A DNA stretch of 64,000 bases from Loktanella sp. DSM 29012. GTDB taxonomy: Bacteria; Pseudomonadota; Alphaproteobacteria; Rhodobacterales; Rhodobacteraceae. Position 1 is the first letter of the stretch, and each line of letters starts with the position of its first letter. The translations under genes were made by a program, and so were the position numbers. The stretch is taken from contig NZ_FOEJ01000008.1 in the NCBI RefSeq assembly GCF_900110705.1, forward strand, positions 22,398 through 86,397, read 5' to 3'. Positions 1 to 8,664 of the stretch are shown one piece after another. The notes under the pieces are model-generated. The model was not told where the DNA came from and ran no database searches. It saw nothing but the letters and a program-made list of their open reading frames with translations.

Positions 1-435
1 GTCGGGGGCCATGCCGCTGACGCGCATGTTGCCCACGAATGGCAAAAAGATTCGCCCGTCCGGGCCAACCTTGACGTTCTGCAACTGGGCTACGCGCTGG
101 CCGGGGGCGGTCAGCAGCGAATTTTCCTCGGCGTCCCAGATGGTGATCGCCAGCGTATCACCGGGGGTGATGATCATGCTCTGGGGTTGGGCCTGATGGC
201 TGATCCAGGACATCCGGTCCGTGTTGTTGGACGGCCAGGCCTGCAACACCGGCAGGCTGTCGCGCGTCACGCTGAACACGGAAAAATCATAGATCGGGGT
301 GCCGTCCACATCCGACACCTGCGTGCTGCTGGCGGCCAGAACCTCGGACTGGAAACCGGCCCCACGCGGCGCGTTGCAGGCCGCAAGGCCCGCCGTAAGC
401 ACCGTCAGCAGTGCCGTGCGCATGATGACATTCAT
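1..435 (-). CDS. Capsule/polysaccharide export outer-membrane lipoprotein, KpsD/BexD-like (partial)
   Basis: The first 145 residues of a polysaccharide export protein are visible; the gene runs off the left edge. It starts with a lipoprotein signal peptide ending in the lipobox LAAC (Cys20). From about residue 88 it has ITPGDTLAITIWD, followed by VGPDGRIFLPFVG, the start of a polysaccharide export (Poly_export) domain. Such proteins form the outer-membrane channel for capsule or exopolysaccharide. The ATG at 435 is preceded by GGGGAG at a good distance; a second in-frame ATG lies four codons later. It is divergent from glf-kpsE-kpsT, the inner-membrane side of the same kind of exporter, so it is probably the KpsD/BexD partner. 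Family call confident, exact subfamily less so. Confidence 0.85.
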   Translation of the reverse strand, partial: MNVIMRTALLTVLTAGLAACNAPRGAGFQSEVLAASSTQVSDVDGTPIYDFSVFSVTRDSLPVLQAWPSNNTDRMSWISHQAQPQSMIITPGDTLAITIWDAEENSLLTAPGQRVAQLQNVKVGPDGRIFLPFVGNMRVSGMAPD

Positions 436-498
436 GACCGTCTCCCCTGGTCCGCACTGGCCCCTCTGGCAGGAGAGGTCTCGGTGGCGGTTGGGCGC

Positions 499-526
499 AA
501 AATACAAGCCCGCCCCAAAGGGTCAA
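499..526 (-). promoter_or_regulatory. Candidate sigma70-like promoter for the KpsD-like gene
   Basis: Read on the minus strand, TTGACC (526-521) is followed after 16 bases by TATTTT (504-499), about 65 bases upstream of the ATG at 435. It sits in the roughly 190-bp divergent spacer between the KpsD-like gene and glf. Only sequence resemblance supports it. Confidence 0.35.
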
Positions 527-628
527 TCGCCCATTGCCCCGTGCAGGGGATTTCGCGCGGGCCGTGCCCTTTGCCCCACGCGCCAGTTCCGGTTATAGCG
601 CAGCGACATGTGGGGTGCCGAGGGCAGA

Positions 629-1777
629 ATGACACAGCGGTTTATCATGGTCGGCGCGGGCTTTTCCGGCGCGGTCGTCGCACGCAAGCTGGCCGAGGCA
701 GGCCATGCCTGCACCGTCGTCGATGCACGCGATCACGTGGCGGGCAATTGCCACACGGCCCGCGATGCCGATACCGGCGTCATGGTTCATACCTACGGTC
801 CGCATATCTTTCACACCGGCGATGACGAGGTCTGGGACTATGTCCGGAAATTCGGTGAATTCGCGCCCTACAAGAACCGGGTGAAATCCACGCACAAGGG
901 GGCGGTCTATACCCTGCCCGTCAACCTGCACACGATGAACCAGTTCTTCGGCACCGCCCTGCGCCCCGACGAGATGCGCGCCCATGTCGCCACCCTGACC
1001 GCCGATATCCCCGAACCCGAAAGCTTCGAGGAACAGGCGCTCGCCTTTGTCGGGCCCGACCTCTATGCCGCCTTCTTCAAGGGCTACACGGAAAAACAAT
1101 GGGGCACCTCGCCAGCCAACCTGCCGGCTTCGATCCTGAAACGCCTGCCGCTGCGGTTCAACTACGACGACAATTACTTTGCCCATCCGCATCAGGGGAT
1201 GCCGGTGAACGGCTATACCGCACTGGTGGAAAACATCCTCGATCATCCGCTGATCACGGTCCAGCTGAACACCGTGTTCGATCCCGCCACCGCCGGTGAC
1301 TGGGACCATGTGTTCTGGTCCGGGCCGCTGGACGGGTTCTTTGGCTATGACATCGGCCGGCTGGGTTACCGCACGCTGGATTTCGAGGAATTCCGCGCGG
1401 ACGGCGACTGGCAGGGCTGTGCGGTGATGAACCATCCAGATCCAGAAGTGCCGTTTACGCGCATCACCGAACACAAACACTTCGCACCCTGGGAAAGCCA
1501 CGAAAAATCAGTGCTTTACCGTGAATACGCCCGCGCCTGCGAACCGGGCGACACGCCCTATTACCCGATCCGCCTGGTCGCGGAAAAAGCCCTGCTGTCA
1601 GACTATGTGGAACGGGCCAAGACCGTTTCCAACGTGACATTCATGGGGCGTTTGGGCACCTACCGTTACCTCGACATGGATGTCACCATCCGCGAGGCGC
1701 TGGATACCGCTGACGCCTTTCTGGCAGCACAGGCCGCTGGCACCCCTGCCCCGCTCTTTTCACAGGCCCCGCTATGA
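629..1777 (+). CDS. glf: UDP-galactopyranose mutase
   Basis: Interconverts UDP-galactopyranose and UDP-galactofuranose, the donor for galactofuranose in surface glycans; a cytoplasmic FAD enzyme. The 382-residue product has the N-terminal dinucleotide-binding loop GAGFSG (9-14), the Glf motif HTYGPHIFHT (54-63) and KGYTEKQWG (151-159), all characteristic. Length is normal for the family. The start at 629 has GAGG just upstream; an in-frame ATG at 608 is less well placed. The stop overlaps the next start (ATGA), so it is translationally coupled to a galactofuranosyltransferase-like gene and leads the kpsE-kpsT operon. Confidence 0.95.
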   Translation: MTQRFIMVGAGFSGAVVARKLAEAGHACTVVDARDHVAGNCHTARDADTGVMVHTYGPHIFHTGDDEVWDYVRKFGEFAPYKNRVKSTHKGAVYTLPVNLHTMNQFFGTALRPDEMRAHVATLTADIPEPESFEEQALAFVGPDLYAAFFKGYTEKQWGTSPANLPASILKRLPLRFNYDDNYFAHPHQGMPVNGYTALVENILDHPLITVQLNTVFDPATAGDWDHVFWSGPLDGFFGYDIGRLGYRTLDFEEFRADGDWQGCAVMNHPDPEVPFTRITEHKHFAPWESHEKSVLYREYARACEPGDTPYYPIRLVAEKALLSDYVERAKTVSNVTFMGRLGTYRYLDMDVTIREALDTADAFLAAQAAGTPAPLFSQAPL

Positions 1778-2763
1778 CCCTTTGCGCTATCGTCGTCACG
1801 TTCAACCGCCTGGCGGAATTGCAGATCACCCTGCCCCGCCTGCTGGCCGAGGATGTCGATCATATCGTCGTCGTCGACAACGCCAGCACCGATGCCACGC
1901 CCGACTGGCTGCCTGCACAGGCCAGCGACCGGGTCCATGTCATCCGGCTGGACGACAACACCGGCGGTGCTGGGGGGTTTGAGGCTGGCATGGCCTATGC
2001 CCGCGACCAGCTTGACCCCGACTGGGTGGCGCTGATGGATGACGACGCCCGCCCTGCCCCCGGCGCACTGGCTGTGTTTCGCCGCGAAACACCCGGCTTG
2101 GAGTCGCAATTCCCCCGTCTTGGCTGTGTCGCCGCCGCCGTGTTCTATCCCGACGGCACCCTGTGCGAGATGAACCGCCCGTCGCGCAATCCGTTCTGGC
2201 ACGCGGGGCTGTTTGCCAAGACCCTGTTCACCGGATCGCGCGCGGGATTTCACGTCTCTGACGCGGCCTTTGCCCCCGACGCCCCTGCCCTGCCGCTCGA
2301 TGTGGCGTCCTTCGTCGGCTACTTCGTCCACCGTGACGCGGTGGCCGAGATCGGCCTGCCAGAGGGTGGTTTGTTCATCTACGGCGATGACGTGCTCTAT
2401 TCCCTGCGCCTGCGCCGCGCGGGGTTCACCATGGCACTGGCGCCATCCGTGCGATTCGAACACGACTGCGGCACATTGGGCGAGGGGTTCGTCTATCGCC
2501 CCCTGTGGAAAATCTACTACCACTGCCGCAACGGCGTCAGCATCGCGCGCCAGGCCGCAGGACCGATCGTGTTTCCCGCAGCCCTCGCCTATTACACGCT
2601 GATGTGGTGGCGCCGTGGCCGTCATACCCAAGGCGTGGAACGCCGCACCTATTACAAACTGATGCGCATGGGCCTGCGCGACGGGCTGCTGCGCCGCCGG
2701 GGGCGCAATGACACGGCACATGCCCTTGCAAGGGCCGCTGACAAACCGGCCCAAGCCGCGTAA
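1774..2763 (+). CDS. GT2 glycosyltransferase, galactofuranosyltransferase (GlfT)-like
   Basis: A 329-residue GT-A enzyme predicted to use UDP-galactofuranose made by the upstream mutase. The N-terminus AIVVTFNR and VDNASTD are the GT2 nucleotide-binding region. NTGGAGGF (62-69) is the loop typical of GlfT-type galactofuranosyltransferases, and MDDDARP (88-94) holds the metal-binding DxD. GDDVLYSLRLRRAG is a likely acceptor/base region. Coupled to glf by ATGA overlap. The substrate is inferred from this pairing and the GlfT-like loop; another GT2 specificity remains possible. Confidence 0.85.
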   Translation: MTLCAIVVTFNRLAELQITLPRLLAEDVDHIVVVDNASTDATPDWLPAQASDRVHVIRLDDNTGGAGGFEAGMAYARDQLDPDWVALMDDDARPAPGALAVFRRETPGLESQFPRLGCVAAAVFYPDGTLCEMNRPSRNPFWHAGLFAKTLFTGSRAGFHVSDAAFAPDAPALPLDVASFVGYFVHRDAVAEIGLPEGGLFIYGDDVLYSLRLRRAGFTMALAPSVRFEHDCGTLGEGFVYRPLWKIYYHCRNGVSIARQAAGPIVFPAALAYYTLMWWRRGRHTQGVERRTYYKLMRMGLRDGLLRRRGRNDTAHALARAADKPAQAA

Positions 2764-2792
2764 CAAGGCCATAGCAGAAAAGGCCACGCCAG

Positions 2793-4016
2793 ATGACCGA
2801 GACCCCACAGACCCCTGAACCGACCACCACGGCAGCCCCCGCAGCCCCCAAAAAACCCGCAAAGCCAATCAAGCCCGTCGCAGGGCCCGCCCGCGTGCGC
2901 AAACGGCACTGGGGCCTTGTCGTGTCCTTTGCGGTCATCACACTGCTGCCGATCCTGCTCAGCGCGTTTTACCTCTGGGGACGGGCTGCGGATCAATATG
3001 CCTCGACCCTGGGGTTCACCGTCCGCTCCGAAGAGGTCGCAACCCCCGCCGACATGCTCAGTGGATTGGGCGGCGGTCTGGCCGGTGGCGGGTCCGCCAG
3101 CCGCGAAACAGACATTCTCTATGAATTCATCCGCAGTCAGGAAATGGTCCGTCAGGTGGACGCGGCCCTCGACCTGAAAACGATCTACGCCCGCCACCAC
3201 GACAGCGATCCGCTGCTGGGTTTCGACCCCGACGGTGCCACGATCGAGGACCTGACATCCTACTGGCAGCGCATGGTCCGGATTTCCTACGACAGCGGCA
3301 CCGGGTTGATGGAACTGCTGGTGCTGGCCTTTGACCCCGCCGACGCCACCCGCATCGCCGAGGAAATCTTTGAGCAGGGCAGCACGCTGATCAACCAGCT
3401 GTCACAGATCGCACGCGATGATGCGACCCGCTATGCCCAAGAGGATCTGCTGATCGCCGTGGACCGCCTGAAATACGTCCGTGAGGCGCTGACCACGTTC
3501 CGCCTGCAAAACCAGATCGTCGACCTGACCGCCGACATCCAGGGCCAGATGGGCCTGCTGAACACGCTGCAGGCGCAACAGGCCGCGGCCCTGATCGAAT
3601 TCGACCTGATCTCTGAAACCGCCAGCGCCAGCGATCCGCGTGTCGCACAGGCCCGCCGCAGGCTCGAGGTGATCGAAGCGCGTATCGCAGAGGAACGGCG
3701 CAAGTTCGGATCGGGCGGCGGATCGGCCGATCCCGAAGGCGTGGAATACGCCGAGACCGTCGCGGAATTCGAACGCCTGACCGTGGACCGCGAATACGCC
3801 GAAAACGCCTATGCGCTCGCACTCAGCGCATTCGATGTCGCCCGCGGCGAGGCCAACCGCCAGAGCTTTTATCTCGCCCCCTACATCACGCCGACGCTGG
3901 CCGAGAAATCCCAGTATCCGCAACGCTGGCTGATCCTGTCGCTGGTGGCGCTGTTCAGCTTTCTGATCTGGGCCATCACCAGCCTGATTTACTACGCCCT
4001 GCGCGATCGCAAATGA
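2793..4016 (+). CDS. kpsE: Capsule polysaccharide export inner-membrane protein KpsE/CtrB family
   Basis: A 407-residue polysaccharide co-polymerase (PCP-3) that bridges the ABC exporter and the outer-membrane channel. It has a Pro/Ala/Lys-rich cytoplasmic tail, a transmembrane helix at about 40-62, a long periplasmic part with coiled-coil-prone segments (roughly 215-345), and a C-terminal membrane helix at about 379-402 ending in RDRK. This two-helix layout is that of KpsE/BexC/CtrB. A Shine-Dalgarno-like AAAAGG precedes the ATG. Its stop overlaps the kpsT start. No KpsM permease is seen beside it, so the permease is probably beyond the left edge or elsewhere. Confidence 0.9.
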   Translation: MTETPQTPEPTTTAAPAAPKKPAKPIKPVAGPARVRKRHWGLVVSFAVITLLPILLSAFYLWGRAADQYASTLGFTVRSEEVATPADMLSGLGGGLAGGGSASRETDILYEFIRSQEMVRQVDAALDLKTIYARHHDSDPLLGFDPDGATIEDLTSYWQRMVRISYDSGTGLMELLVLAFDPADATRIAEEIFEQGSTLINQLSQIARDDATRYAQEDLLIAVDRLKYVREALTTFRLQNQIVDLTADIQGQMGLLNTLQAQQAAALIEFDLISETASASDPRVAQARRRLEVIEARIAEERRKFGSGGGSADPEGVEYAETVAEFERLTVDREYAENAYALALSAFDVARGEANRQSFYLAPYITPTLAEKSQYPQRWLILSLVALFSFLIWAITSLIYYALRDRK

Positions 4017-4681
4017 TCCAGTTCGACAACGTCACGAAAACCTTTCGCACCCCCGGCGGGCGCAAGACGATCTTTCGCAACGCCAACGTGACGTTTCCCA
4101 CAGGGCGATCGGTGGGTCTGCTGGGACGCAACGGTGCGGGCAAGACCACGTTGATGAGCATGATCGGCGGGTCGATCCGTCCCGACAGCGGCATCATCCA
4201 CAAGACCGGCACCGTCAGCTGGACCGTGGGGTTTGCAGGCAGTTTCAATCGGCTGATGACGGGTGCGCAGAACACGAAATTCGTGGCCCGCATCTACGGC
4301 GTCGACACCGATGAACTGGTGGATTTCGTGCAGGATTTCGCCGAACTCGGCCCGCATTTTCATGCGCCGGTGCAAAGCTATTCCTCGGGCATGAGATCAC
4401 GTCTCGCCTTCGGCATCTCCATCGGCATCCCCTTTGACACCTATCTTGTGGACGAGGTCACATCCGTGGGCGACGCCGCCTTCAAGCGCAAGAGCCGCGC
4501 CGCTTTCATGGACCGGATGACAACGGCGGGGGCGATCGTGGTGACGCACTCGATGACGCAGATCAAACGCCTGTGCGATGCAGGTGTCGTGCTTGAGGAC
4601 GGTCAACTGACCTATTTCGACAATATCGATGACGCGATCGCCCAGCACCACATCAACATGGGATCGACTGAGGACGAATGA
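4013..4681 (+). CDS. kpsT: Capsule polysaccharide ABC exporter ATP-binding protein
   Basis: A 222-residue ATPase of the group 2 capsule exporter family (KpsT/CtrD/BexA). It has the Walker A GRNGAGKTT (38-46), ABC signature YSSGMRSRL (123-131), Walker B TYLVDE (143-148) and switch His in VVTHSM. Its short length without a C-terminal carbohydrate-binding domain separates it from Wzt. It is translationally coupled to kpsE (ATGA) and is the last gene of the block, followed directly by a strong hairpin. Confidence 0.92.
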   Translation: MIQFDNVTKTFRTPGGRKTIFRNANVTFPTGRSVGLLGRNGAGKTTLMSMIGGSIRPDSGIIHKTGTVSWTVGFAGSFNRLMTGAQNTKFVARIYGVDTDELVDFVQDFAELGPHFHAPVQSYSSGMRSRLAFGISIGIPFDTYLVDEVTSVGDAAFKRKSRAAFMDRMTTAGAIVVTHSMTQIKRLCDAGVVLEDGQLTYFDNIDDAIAQHHINMGSTEDE

Positions 4682-4694
4682 TTGTCGCGCTGCG

Positions 4695-4730
4695 AAACAG
4701 GCTCTGACCCCAGGGTCAGAGCCTGTTTTT
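4695..4730. terminator. Strong bidirectional intrinsic terminator between kpsT and parB
   Basis: A perfect 16-base stem, AAACAGGCTCTGACCC (4695-4710) and GGGTCAGAGCCTGTTT (4713-4728), separated by two bases and followed by a T run. The A run on the left makes it work on the other strand too. It lies exactly between the convergent ends of kpsT (4681) and parB (4729), insulating the capsule operon from the partition operon. Confidence 0.9.
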
Positions 4731-5757
4731 ATCTACGATCCAGATCACGCAGCGCCTGCAACATCCGCGACACGAACGCCTGATCCTGCAGCGCTGCACC
4801 CGTCAGCCGGATTTGCCCGTCCTTGTCCACGCGGTATTCCAGACCGTCACACAGCGTTTCGCGCAGCGACGGCAGCTTGGGCCGGTCCTGCGGCGCATAG
4901 GGTGGGGCAGGGGCGTGGGTCGCAGCAATCGTATCCGCGATGATCTGCGCCTCTTGTGCGGCCGTCCGCTGCGGTGTCCGCGACAGGGCTGCCGTCAGAC
5001 GGTCGGCCAGTGTGGTGTCCGCCTCCAGCGCCTGCACCAGCGCCAGACCGGACCGTTCCGTCAGATCCGTGGGGTGGGCCAGAACAGGGTCTAACAAACG
5101 CACGATAGACACGAAATTACCGATCTTGGACCGCTTGGACCGCGACACGGCGGCGAACAATTGCGACAGCGCAACCCGGTCGCTGCTGAACACGCCCTTG
5201 TCCACCGCACGTGCCACGATCCGGGCGCGTTCATAGAACGACAGGCCGACGCGGATCTCGTTTTCCTCGACCATGGCGACATAGGCGTCCGCCGCATCGG
5301 ACGGGGTGCGCACGATAGCCAGAACAGTCTCGAACGCGGCATCTTTCGTCTCGAACGCCAGATCGCGCAGGGCCCCCAGACGGCGCCAGCCCGAGATCAG
5401 ACCAAAGCGCCCACCTTCCAGTGCCACCACCTCGATCGCGGTCTGCTGGCCACGTTCGCGGATGCTGTCCTTGAGGACCGTCATCTCTTCGGCATCGGCG
5501 ACCATGCGGTCGCGCACCAGATGATCGGCGTCGATCAGGTCCAGCGGCAGGCGCTGGATCAGGCGCCCTTCGCTGCGGGCCTCGGTCAGGGTTTGCGCGA
5601 CCTCGGCCAAGGCGGCTGACGATGATGCATCCTGTGCGACATCCGCAATCGGGATCCGCGTGCCCGACAATCCGCGCGGCATGGCCGTCTTGGTTTCGGG
5701 GGCCGCGACCTGTGCGTGGCGGGTCGGTTCCGGTGTCAGTCTCTTACGCTTGGCCAT
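4729..5757 (-). CDS. parB: ParB-family plasmid partition protein
   Basis: A 342-residue centromere-binding partner of the adjacent ParA. The ParB/Srx-like N-terminal domain begins around residue 65 (RLIQRLPLDLID), has RERGQQTAIEV (100-110), GWRRLGAL (123-130) and the characteristic ENEIRVGLSFYERA (165-178). A helix-turn-helix region follows with VSRSKRSKIGNFVSIVRLL. The ATG at 5757 has AAGGAG at ideal spacing; an in-frame start nine codons upstream is less good. It follows parA in the same direction with a 132-bp gap that contains a perfect palindrome, a likely ParB site. Confidence 0.9.
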   Translation of the reverse strand: MAKRKRLTPEPTRHAQVAAPETKTAMPRGLSGTRIPIADVAQDASSSAALAEVAQTLTEARSEGRLIQRLPLDLIDADHLVRDRMVADAEEMTVLKDSIRERGQQTAIEVVALEGGRFGLISGWRRLGALRDLAFETKDAAFETVLAIVRTPSDAADAYVAMVEENEIRVGLSFYERARIVARAVDKGVFSSDRVALSQLFAAVSRSKRSKIGNFVSIVRLLDPVLAHPTDLTERSGLALVQALEADTTLADRLTAALSRTPQRTAAQEAQIIADTIAATHAPAPPYAPQDRPKLPSLRETLCDGLEYRVDKDGQIRLTGAALQDQAFVSRMLQALRDLDRR

Positions 5758-5852
5758 CGGGTGTCTCCTTGCGGGATGCGACAATCAGGGGGCTTGGTAA
5801 ACAGGTTCTGAGCCCTGCGCCCGCTGCGCAAAAATTATATGTCGATTCCGTG

Positions 5853-5872
5853 ATGTTTCGCATGCGAAACAT
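5853..5872. promoter_or_regulatory. Perfect 20-bp palindrome in the parA-parB gap, candidate parS
   Basis: ATGTTTCGCATGCGAAACAT reads identically on both strands. It lies in the AT-rich spacer between the parA stop and the parB start. Alphaproteobacterial plasmid centromeres recognised by ParB/RepB are usually perfect palindromes of about this size near the partition genes, so parS is the best reading. An operator for autoregulation is the alternative. Confidence 0.65.
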
Positions 5873-5889
5873 ATTATGTAATATAGCGA

Positions 5890-7272
5890 TCACTCCGCAG
5901 CCTTTGCCTGCGCCAGTTCATCCCGCCGCCAAGCCCCCAAGAGCAGGCTCTTGAAGGCAGCATAGGTGGCGTCAAATGTCTCGCGGCCACGGGCATATGT
6001 TTCGCGATTGAAATCGCGGTAATCTGCTTCGTAGATCCCCTGGACCTGTTCGCCGGCCTGACCGATCAGGGCGGTGAAATCTTGACGGTGGGGCGACAGG
6101 GTCTTGCCCAGATAGGCCTGCATCAGACCCGCCATTTCGGTCTGTTGGCTGCCGTCAAACCGTGTGACGACCGCACGGACCGCATCCCATTGGAACGCCA
6201 TCTCTTCGCGCCCCAGCGCACGGGCGGCGAGGTTCTCACCTTCCTCGATGGATTGGAACGTGGTGTGGAGCATGTCGAAAAACCGCCCCGTGGAATCGAA
6301 CTCCAGAAAGCTCGCACCGACGGGGACCAGCAGGATATCTGCGGCGGCCAACCCGTTGATCGTAAGATACCCCAGGGCAGGGGGCGTATCGATGAAGATC
6401 ACGTCGTAGTCGTCAAGGATGCCGTCGGCGTCCAGCGTATCCGTCAGCGCATCCCACAGTTTCCATCCGCGACCCTGCATCCGCCAGACCGGCACCTGAA
6501 ATTCCGCCCAATAGAGGTTCAGCTGGGCGCCGATCAGATCGATGTTCGGCCAGTGGGTTTTCTGCACGAGGCTTTGCGCCGTGATCCCCAGCGCCTCGGT
6601 CAGGGTGTCGTCCAGCGGCTGCGGGGCGTCACCGCGATCCAGCCGCCGCTGGTTGTCGAGCTGCAAATGTTTCGCATAATGCCGCGCCAGCAGCGGGAAT
6701 ACCGTCTGCCATTCATCCTCGACCCGGCCGCCAAAGACGGATGTCATCGAGGCCTGGCTGTCCAGATCAATGACCAGCACGCGGTAACCATCGAGGGCGG
6801 CGGACATAGCCAGATGCGCCGCAGTGGATGTCTTGCCCACACCGCCCTTGAAGTTGGCGACCGCCACCATTTTGGCAGGCAGCCCCTTGGGGCGGTAGGG
6901 GACATATTCCTTGGCCTTTGACCCCTCGCGGCCAAAGAAGGCGCGCAGGCGCAGAACCTCGTCGAGGGTGAACCACTTGGCGCCGCCCGTGGTTTCCGAC
7001 TGGCCCTGCGGCAGGTCGGGGTTCTGTTTCAGCACGCGGCGGAAATGGGCCTGGGCCACGGGGATCAGGTAGCGGGTGATTTCCCAGGTCGAGAACAGGC
7101 GCAGATGCCGCTGACCATCCTCTGCCAATCCACGCCCGGCCAGGTCGTCACGGCCCGCGCGGGCCGCCCCTGCGATACTGGCGAAACCGGTGGTGGTGAC
7201 GGGATCATCCAAATCGGCCAGCGCCTGATCTGGGTTGATGCGAAAATATGGTGGAAGGTCTGTGCTGCTCAT
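5890..7272 (-). CDS. parA: ParA-family partition ATPase with N-terminal MerR-like domain
   Basis: A 460-residue type Ia ParA. Residues about 60-115 (FSTWEITRYLIP to FTLDEVLRLRAFF) look like the MerR-like winged helix that lets type Ia ParAs bind their own promoter. The deviant Walker A FKGGVGKTST is at 141-150, Walker A' VLVIDLDSQASMT at about 165-177, and Walker B IFIDTPPALGY at about 292-302. It drives partition and probably represses the par operon. It is transcribed away from the origin region and divergently from repA, the usual layout of RepA-type replicons in Rhodobacteraceae. Confidence 0.93.
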   Translation of the reverse strand: MSSTDLPPYFRINPDQALADLDDPVTTTGFASIAGAARAGRDDLAGRGLAEDGQRHLRLFSTWEITRYLIPVAQAHFRRVLKQNPDLPQGQSETTGGAKWFTLDEVLRLRAFFGREGSKAKEYVPYRPKGLPAKMVAVANFKGGVGKTSTAAHLAMSAALDGYRVLVIDLDSQASMTSVFGGRVEDEWQTVFPLLARHYAKHLQLDNQRRLDRGDAPQPLDDTLTEALGITAQSLVQKTHWPNIDLIGAQLNLYWAEFQVPVWRMQGRGWKLWDALTDTLDADGILDDYDVIFIDTPPALGYLTINGLAAADILLVPVGASFLEFDSTGRFFDMLHTTFQSIEEGENLAARALGREEMAFQWDAVRAVVTRFDGSQQTEMAGLMQAYLGKTLSPHRQDFTALIGQAGEQVQGIYEADYRDFNRETYARGRETFDATYAAFKSLLLGAWRRDELAQAKAAE

Positions 7273-7526
7273 CTCTTGATCCCTCTGACGGCCTTATGTG
7301 CGGCCTTTGGGTCAATATACGCAAAAACCACGCACATGGAAGAAAAGGTTGCACATGGGCGCGTTTTTCTAAGCAAATCAAGGGGGATGACACAGCGCTA
7401 CCACGGCTTTGGTGTGCTGCCAAAAAAAATATGGTGTTAGAGATCGTTAGTTGATAGTTACGGAAACAGGCAGCATCGGTAACAGCCTGATTCAAAGCAG
7501 ATTATCGCGTCACCGAAACACCGCTG

Positions 7527-7592
7527 CGACTCTGATCCCCCGATAGCCCGACTCTGATACACCAATGCGGTGACTCTGATCCCCCGTTCACG
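7527..7592 (+). repeat. Three 22-bp iterons of the plasmid origin
   Basis: GACTCTGAT recurs with exact 22-bp spacing: units start at 7527, 7549 and 7571. Units 1 and 3 share the 15-base core GACTCTGATCCCCCG, unit 2 is degenerate after GACTCTGAT. A period of about two helical turns puts all copies on one DNA face, as in iteron origins bound by the plasmid initiator. They lie about 100-160 bp upstream of repA. Confidence 0.82.
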
Positions 7593-7608
7593 GGCGTTTA
7601 CACAGACC

Positions 7609-7617
7609 TGTGGATAA
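7609..7617 (-). promoter_or_regulatory. Perfect DnaA box
   Basis: TGTGGATAA, the reverse complement of the consensus TTATCCACA, lies 17 bp after the last iteron and 72 bp before repA. Iteron plasmid origins commonly carry a host DnaA box in this place. Confidence 0.7.
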
Positions 7618-7689
7618 CTTTAGGGTGTCACTGAAACCCCGAAGCGGGAATCGACCGGCAACGACCGGAAGCAGGACAGGCAGACCGAC

Positions 7690-8664
7690 ATGAGCACCGC
7701 GCGACCGGACGATTTTTTCGTATGCGATATCTTTGACGCAGCTCCCAAGGGGGATCTGGGGTCGATGGAACATCCGATGTTTTCACTGTCCACGCGGCCC
7801 GACAAGACGATCCGCCATTATACCCGTGGCGATACCACGGTGACGGTGACGCCCTCGGTGCGGGGGCGGGCCACGATCCACGACAAGGACATCCTGATCT
7901 ATTGTATCAGCCAGTTGATGGCCGCCCTCAACGCAGGTCGTGCGATTGCCCGCACCCTGACGCTGACGGCGCATGATCTGCTGATGGCGACCCAGCGCGA
8001 TACGGGCGGCGACAGCTATACCCGGTTGCGCGACGGGTTCGAACGGCTGGCCGGCACCCGCATCACCACCAACATCGTCACGGGCGATCTGGAAACCACC
8101 ACTGGTTTCGGCCTGATCGAAAGCTGGGAGATCGTGCGCAAATCCCGCGGTGGCCGGATGGTCAGCGTGCGCGTGACCCTGTCGGACTGGCTGTTCCGGG
8201 CGGTGCAGGCCAAATCCGTCCTGACGCTGAGCCGCGATTATTTCAGCCTGCGCAAACCGCTCGAACGCCGCATCTACGAGCTGGCCCGCAAACATTGCGG
8301 CCAGCAGCGGACCTGGCGTGCGAGTGTCGCCACGCTGCACGAAAAGGCGGGATCGGACGCGCCCCTGCGCGTGTTCCGTGCGGCGCTGCGCCGGATGATC
8401 ACCGCCGACGGACTGCCTGACTACACGATGGAAGAAGAGGCGGGCGATCTCATTCGGTTCACCCGGCGCGGCATGCCCACCGAACAGGCGGGTGTCACGC
8501 TCAAACCCCAGACGCTGGATGCGGCGCGCGCGCTGGCGCCGGGCTGGGATGTCTATGCGCTGGAATCCGAATGGCGCGCGTTCTGGGTCGCCAGTGGCCG
8601 CCCCGCGCTGCGGTCGGCGGATGCGGCCTATCTGGGCTGGCTCAAGGGGCGGTTGGCCCGTTAG
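7690..8664 (+). CDS. repA: Plasmid replication initiator protein A (RPA family)
   Basis: A 324-residue initiator expected to bind the iterons just upstream. The sequence matches the alphaproteobacterial RPA family: HPMFSLSTRPDKTIRHY near the N-terminus, VTPSVRGRATIHDKDILIY (about 54-72), then a winged-helix region with LFRAVQ and YFSLRKPLERRIYELARKH (about 187-205). Length is typical. It is divergent from parA-parB and its stop overlaps the convergent DUF2793 gene by four bases. This gene is the main evidence that the window is on an autonomous replicon. Confidence 0.92.
   Translation: MSTARPDDFFVCDIFDAAPKGDLGSMEHPMFSLSTRPDKTIRHYTRGDTTVTVTPSVRGRATIHDKDILIYCISQLMAALNAGRAIARTLTLTAHDLLMATQRDTGGDSYTRLRDGFERLAGTRITTNIVTGDLETTTGFGLIESWEIVRKSRGGRMVSVRVTLSDWLFRAVQAKSVLTLSRDYFSLRKPLERRIYELARKHCGQQRTWRASVATLHEKAGSDAPLRVFRAALRRMITADGLPDYTMEEEAGDLIRFTRRGMPTEQAGVTLKPQTLDAARALAPGWDVYALESEWRAFWVASGRPALRSADAAYLGWLKGRLAR

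Larger units (their letters stand above)
7509..7641 (+). repeat. Pair of 15-bp direct repeats flanking the iterons
   Basis: GTCACCGAAACACCG (7509-7523) and GTCACTGAAACCCCG (7627-7641) match at 13 of 15 positions. One copy lies just before the first iteron and the other between the DnaA box and repA. They may be additional RepA contacts or a copy-control operator; the second copy is about 50 bp upstream of the repA start. Confidence 0.5.
7273..7689. other. Putative replication origin region between parA and repA
   Basis: This 417-bp gene-free spacer separates divergent parA and repA. Its parA-proximal half (about 7310-7450) is AT-rich with several A/T tracts, suitable for strand opening. Its repA-proximal half holds three 22-bp iterons, a perfect DnaA box and a flanking pair of near-identical 15-bp repeats. 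The promoters of parA and repA must also lie here. Calling it oriV is inference from this combination. Confidence 0.75.

Noticed and set aside
187..825. Plus-strand frame over the window start
   Set aside because: Antisense to the KpsD-like lipoprotein and then out of frame with glf; no motif.
7273..7689. repABC-type replicon
   Set aside because: The initiator is not RepC-like and is divergent from parA-parB; the arrangement fits RPA/RepA-type replicons.
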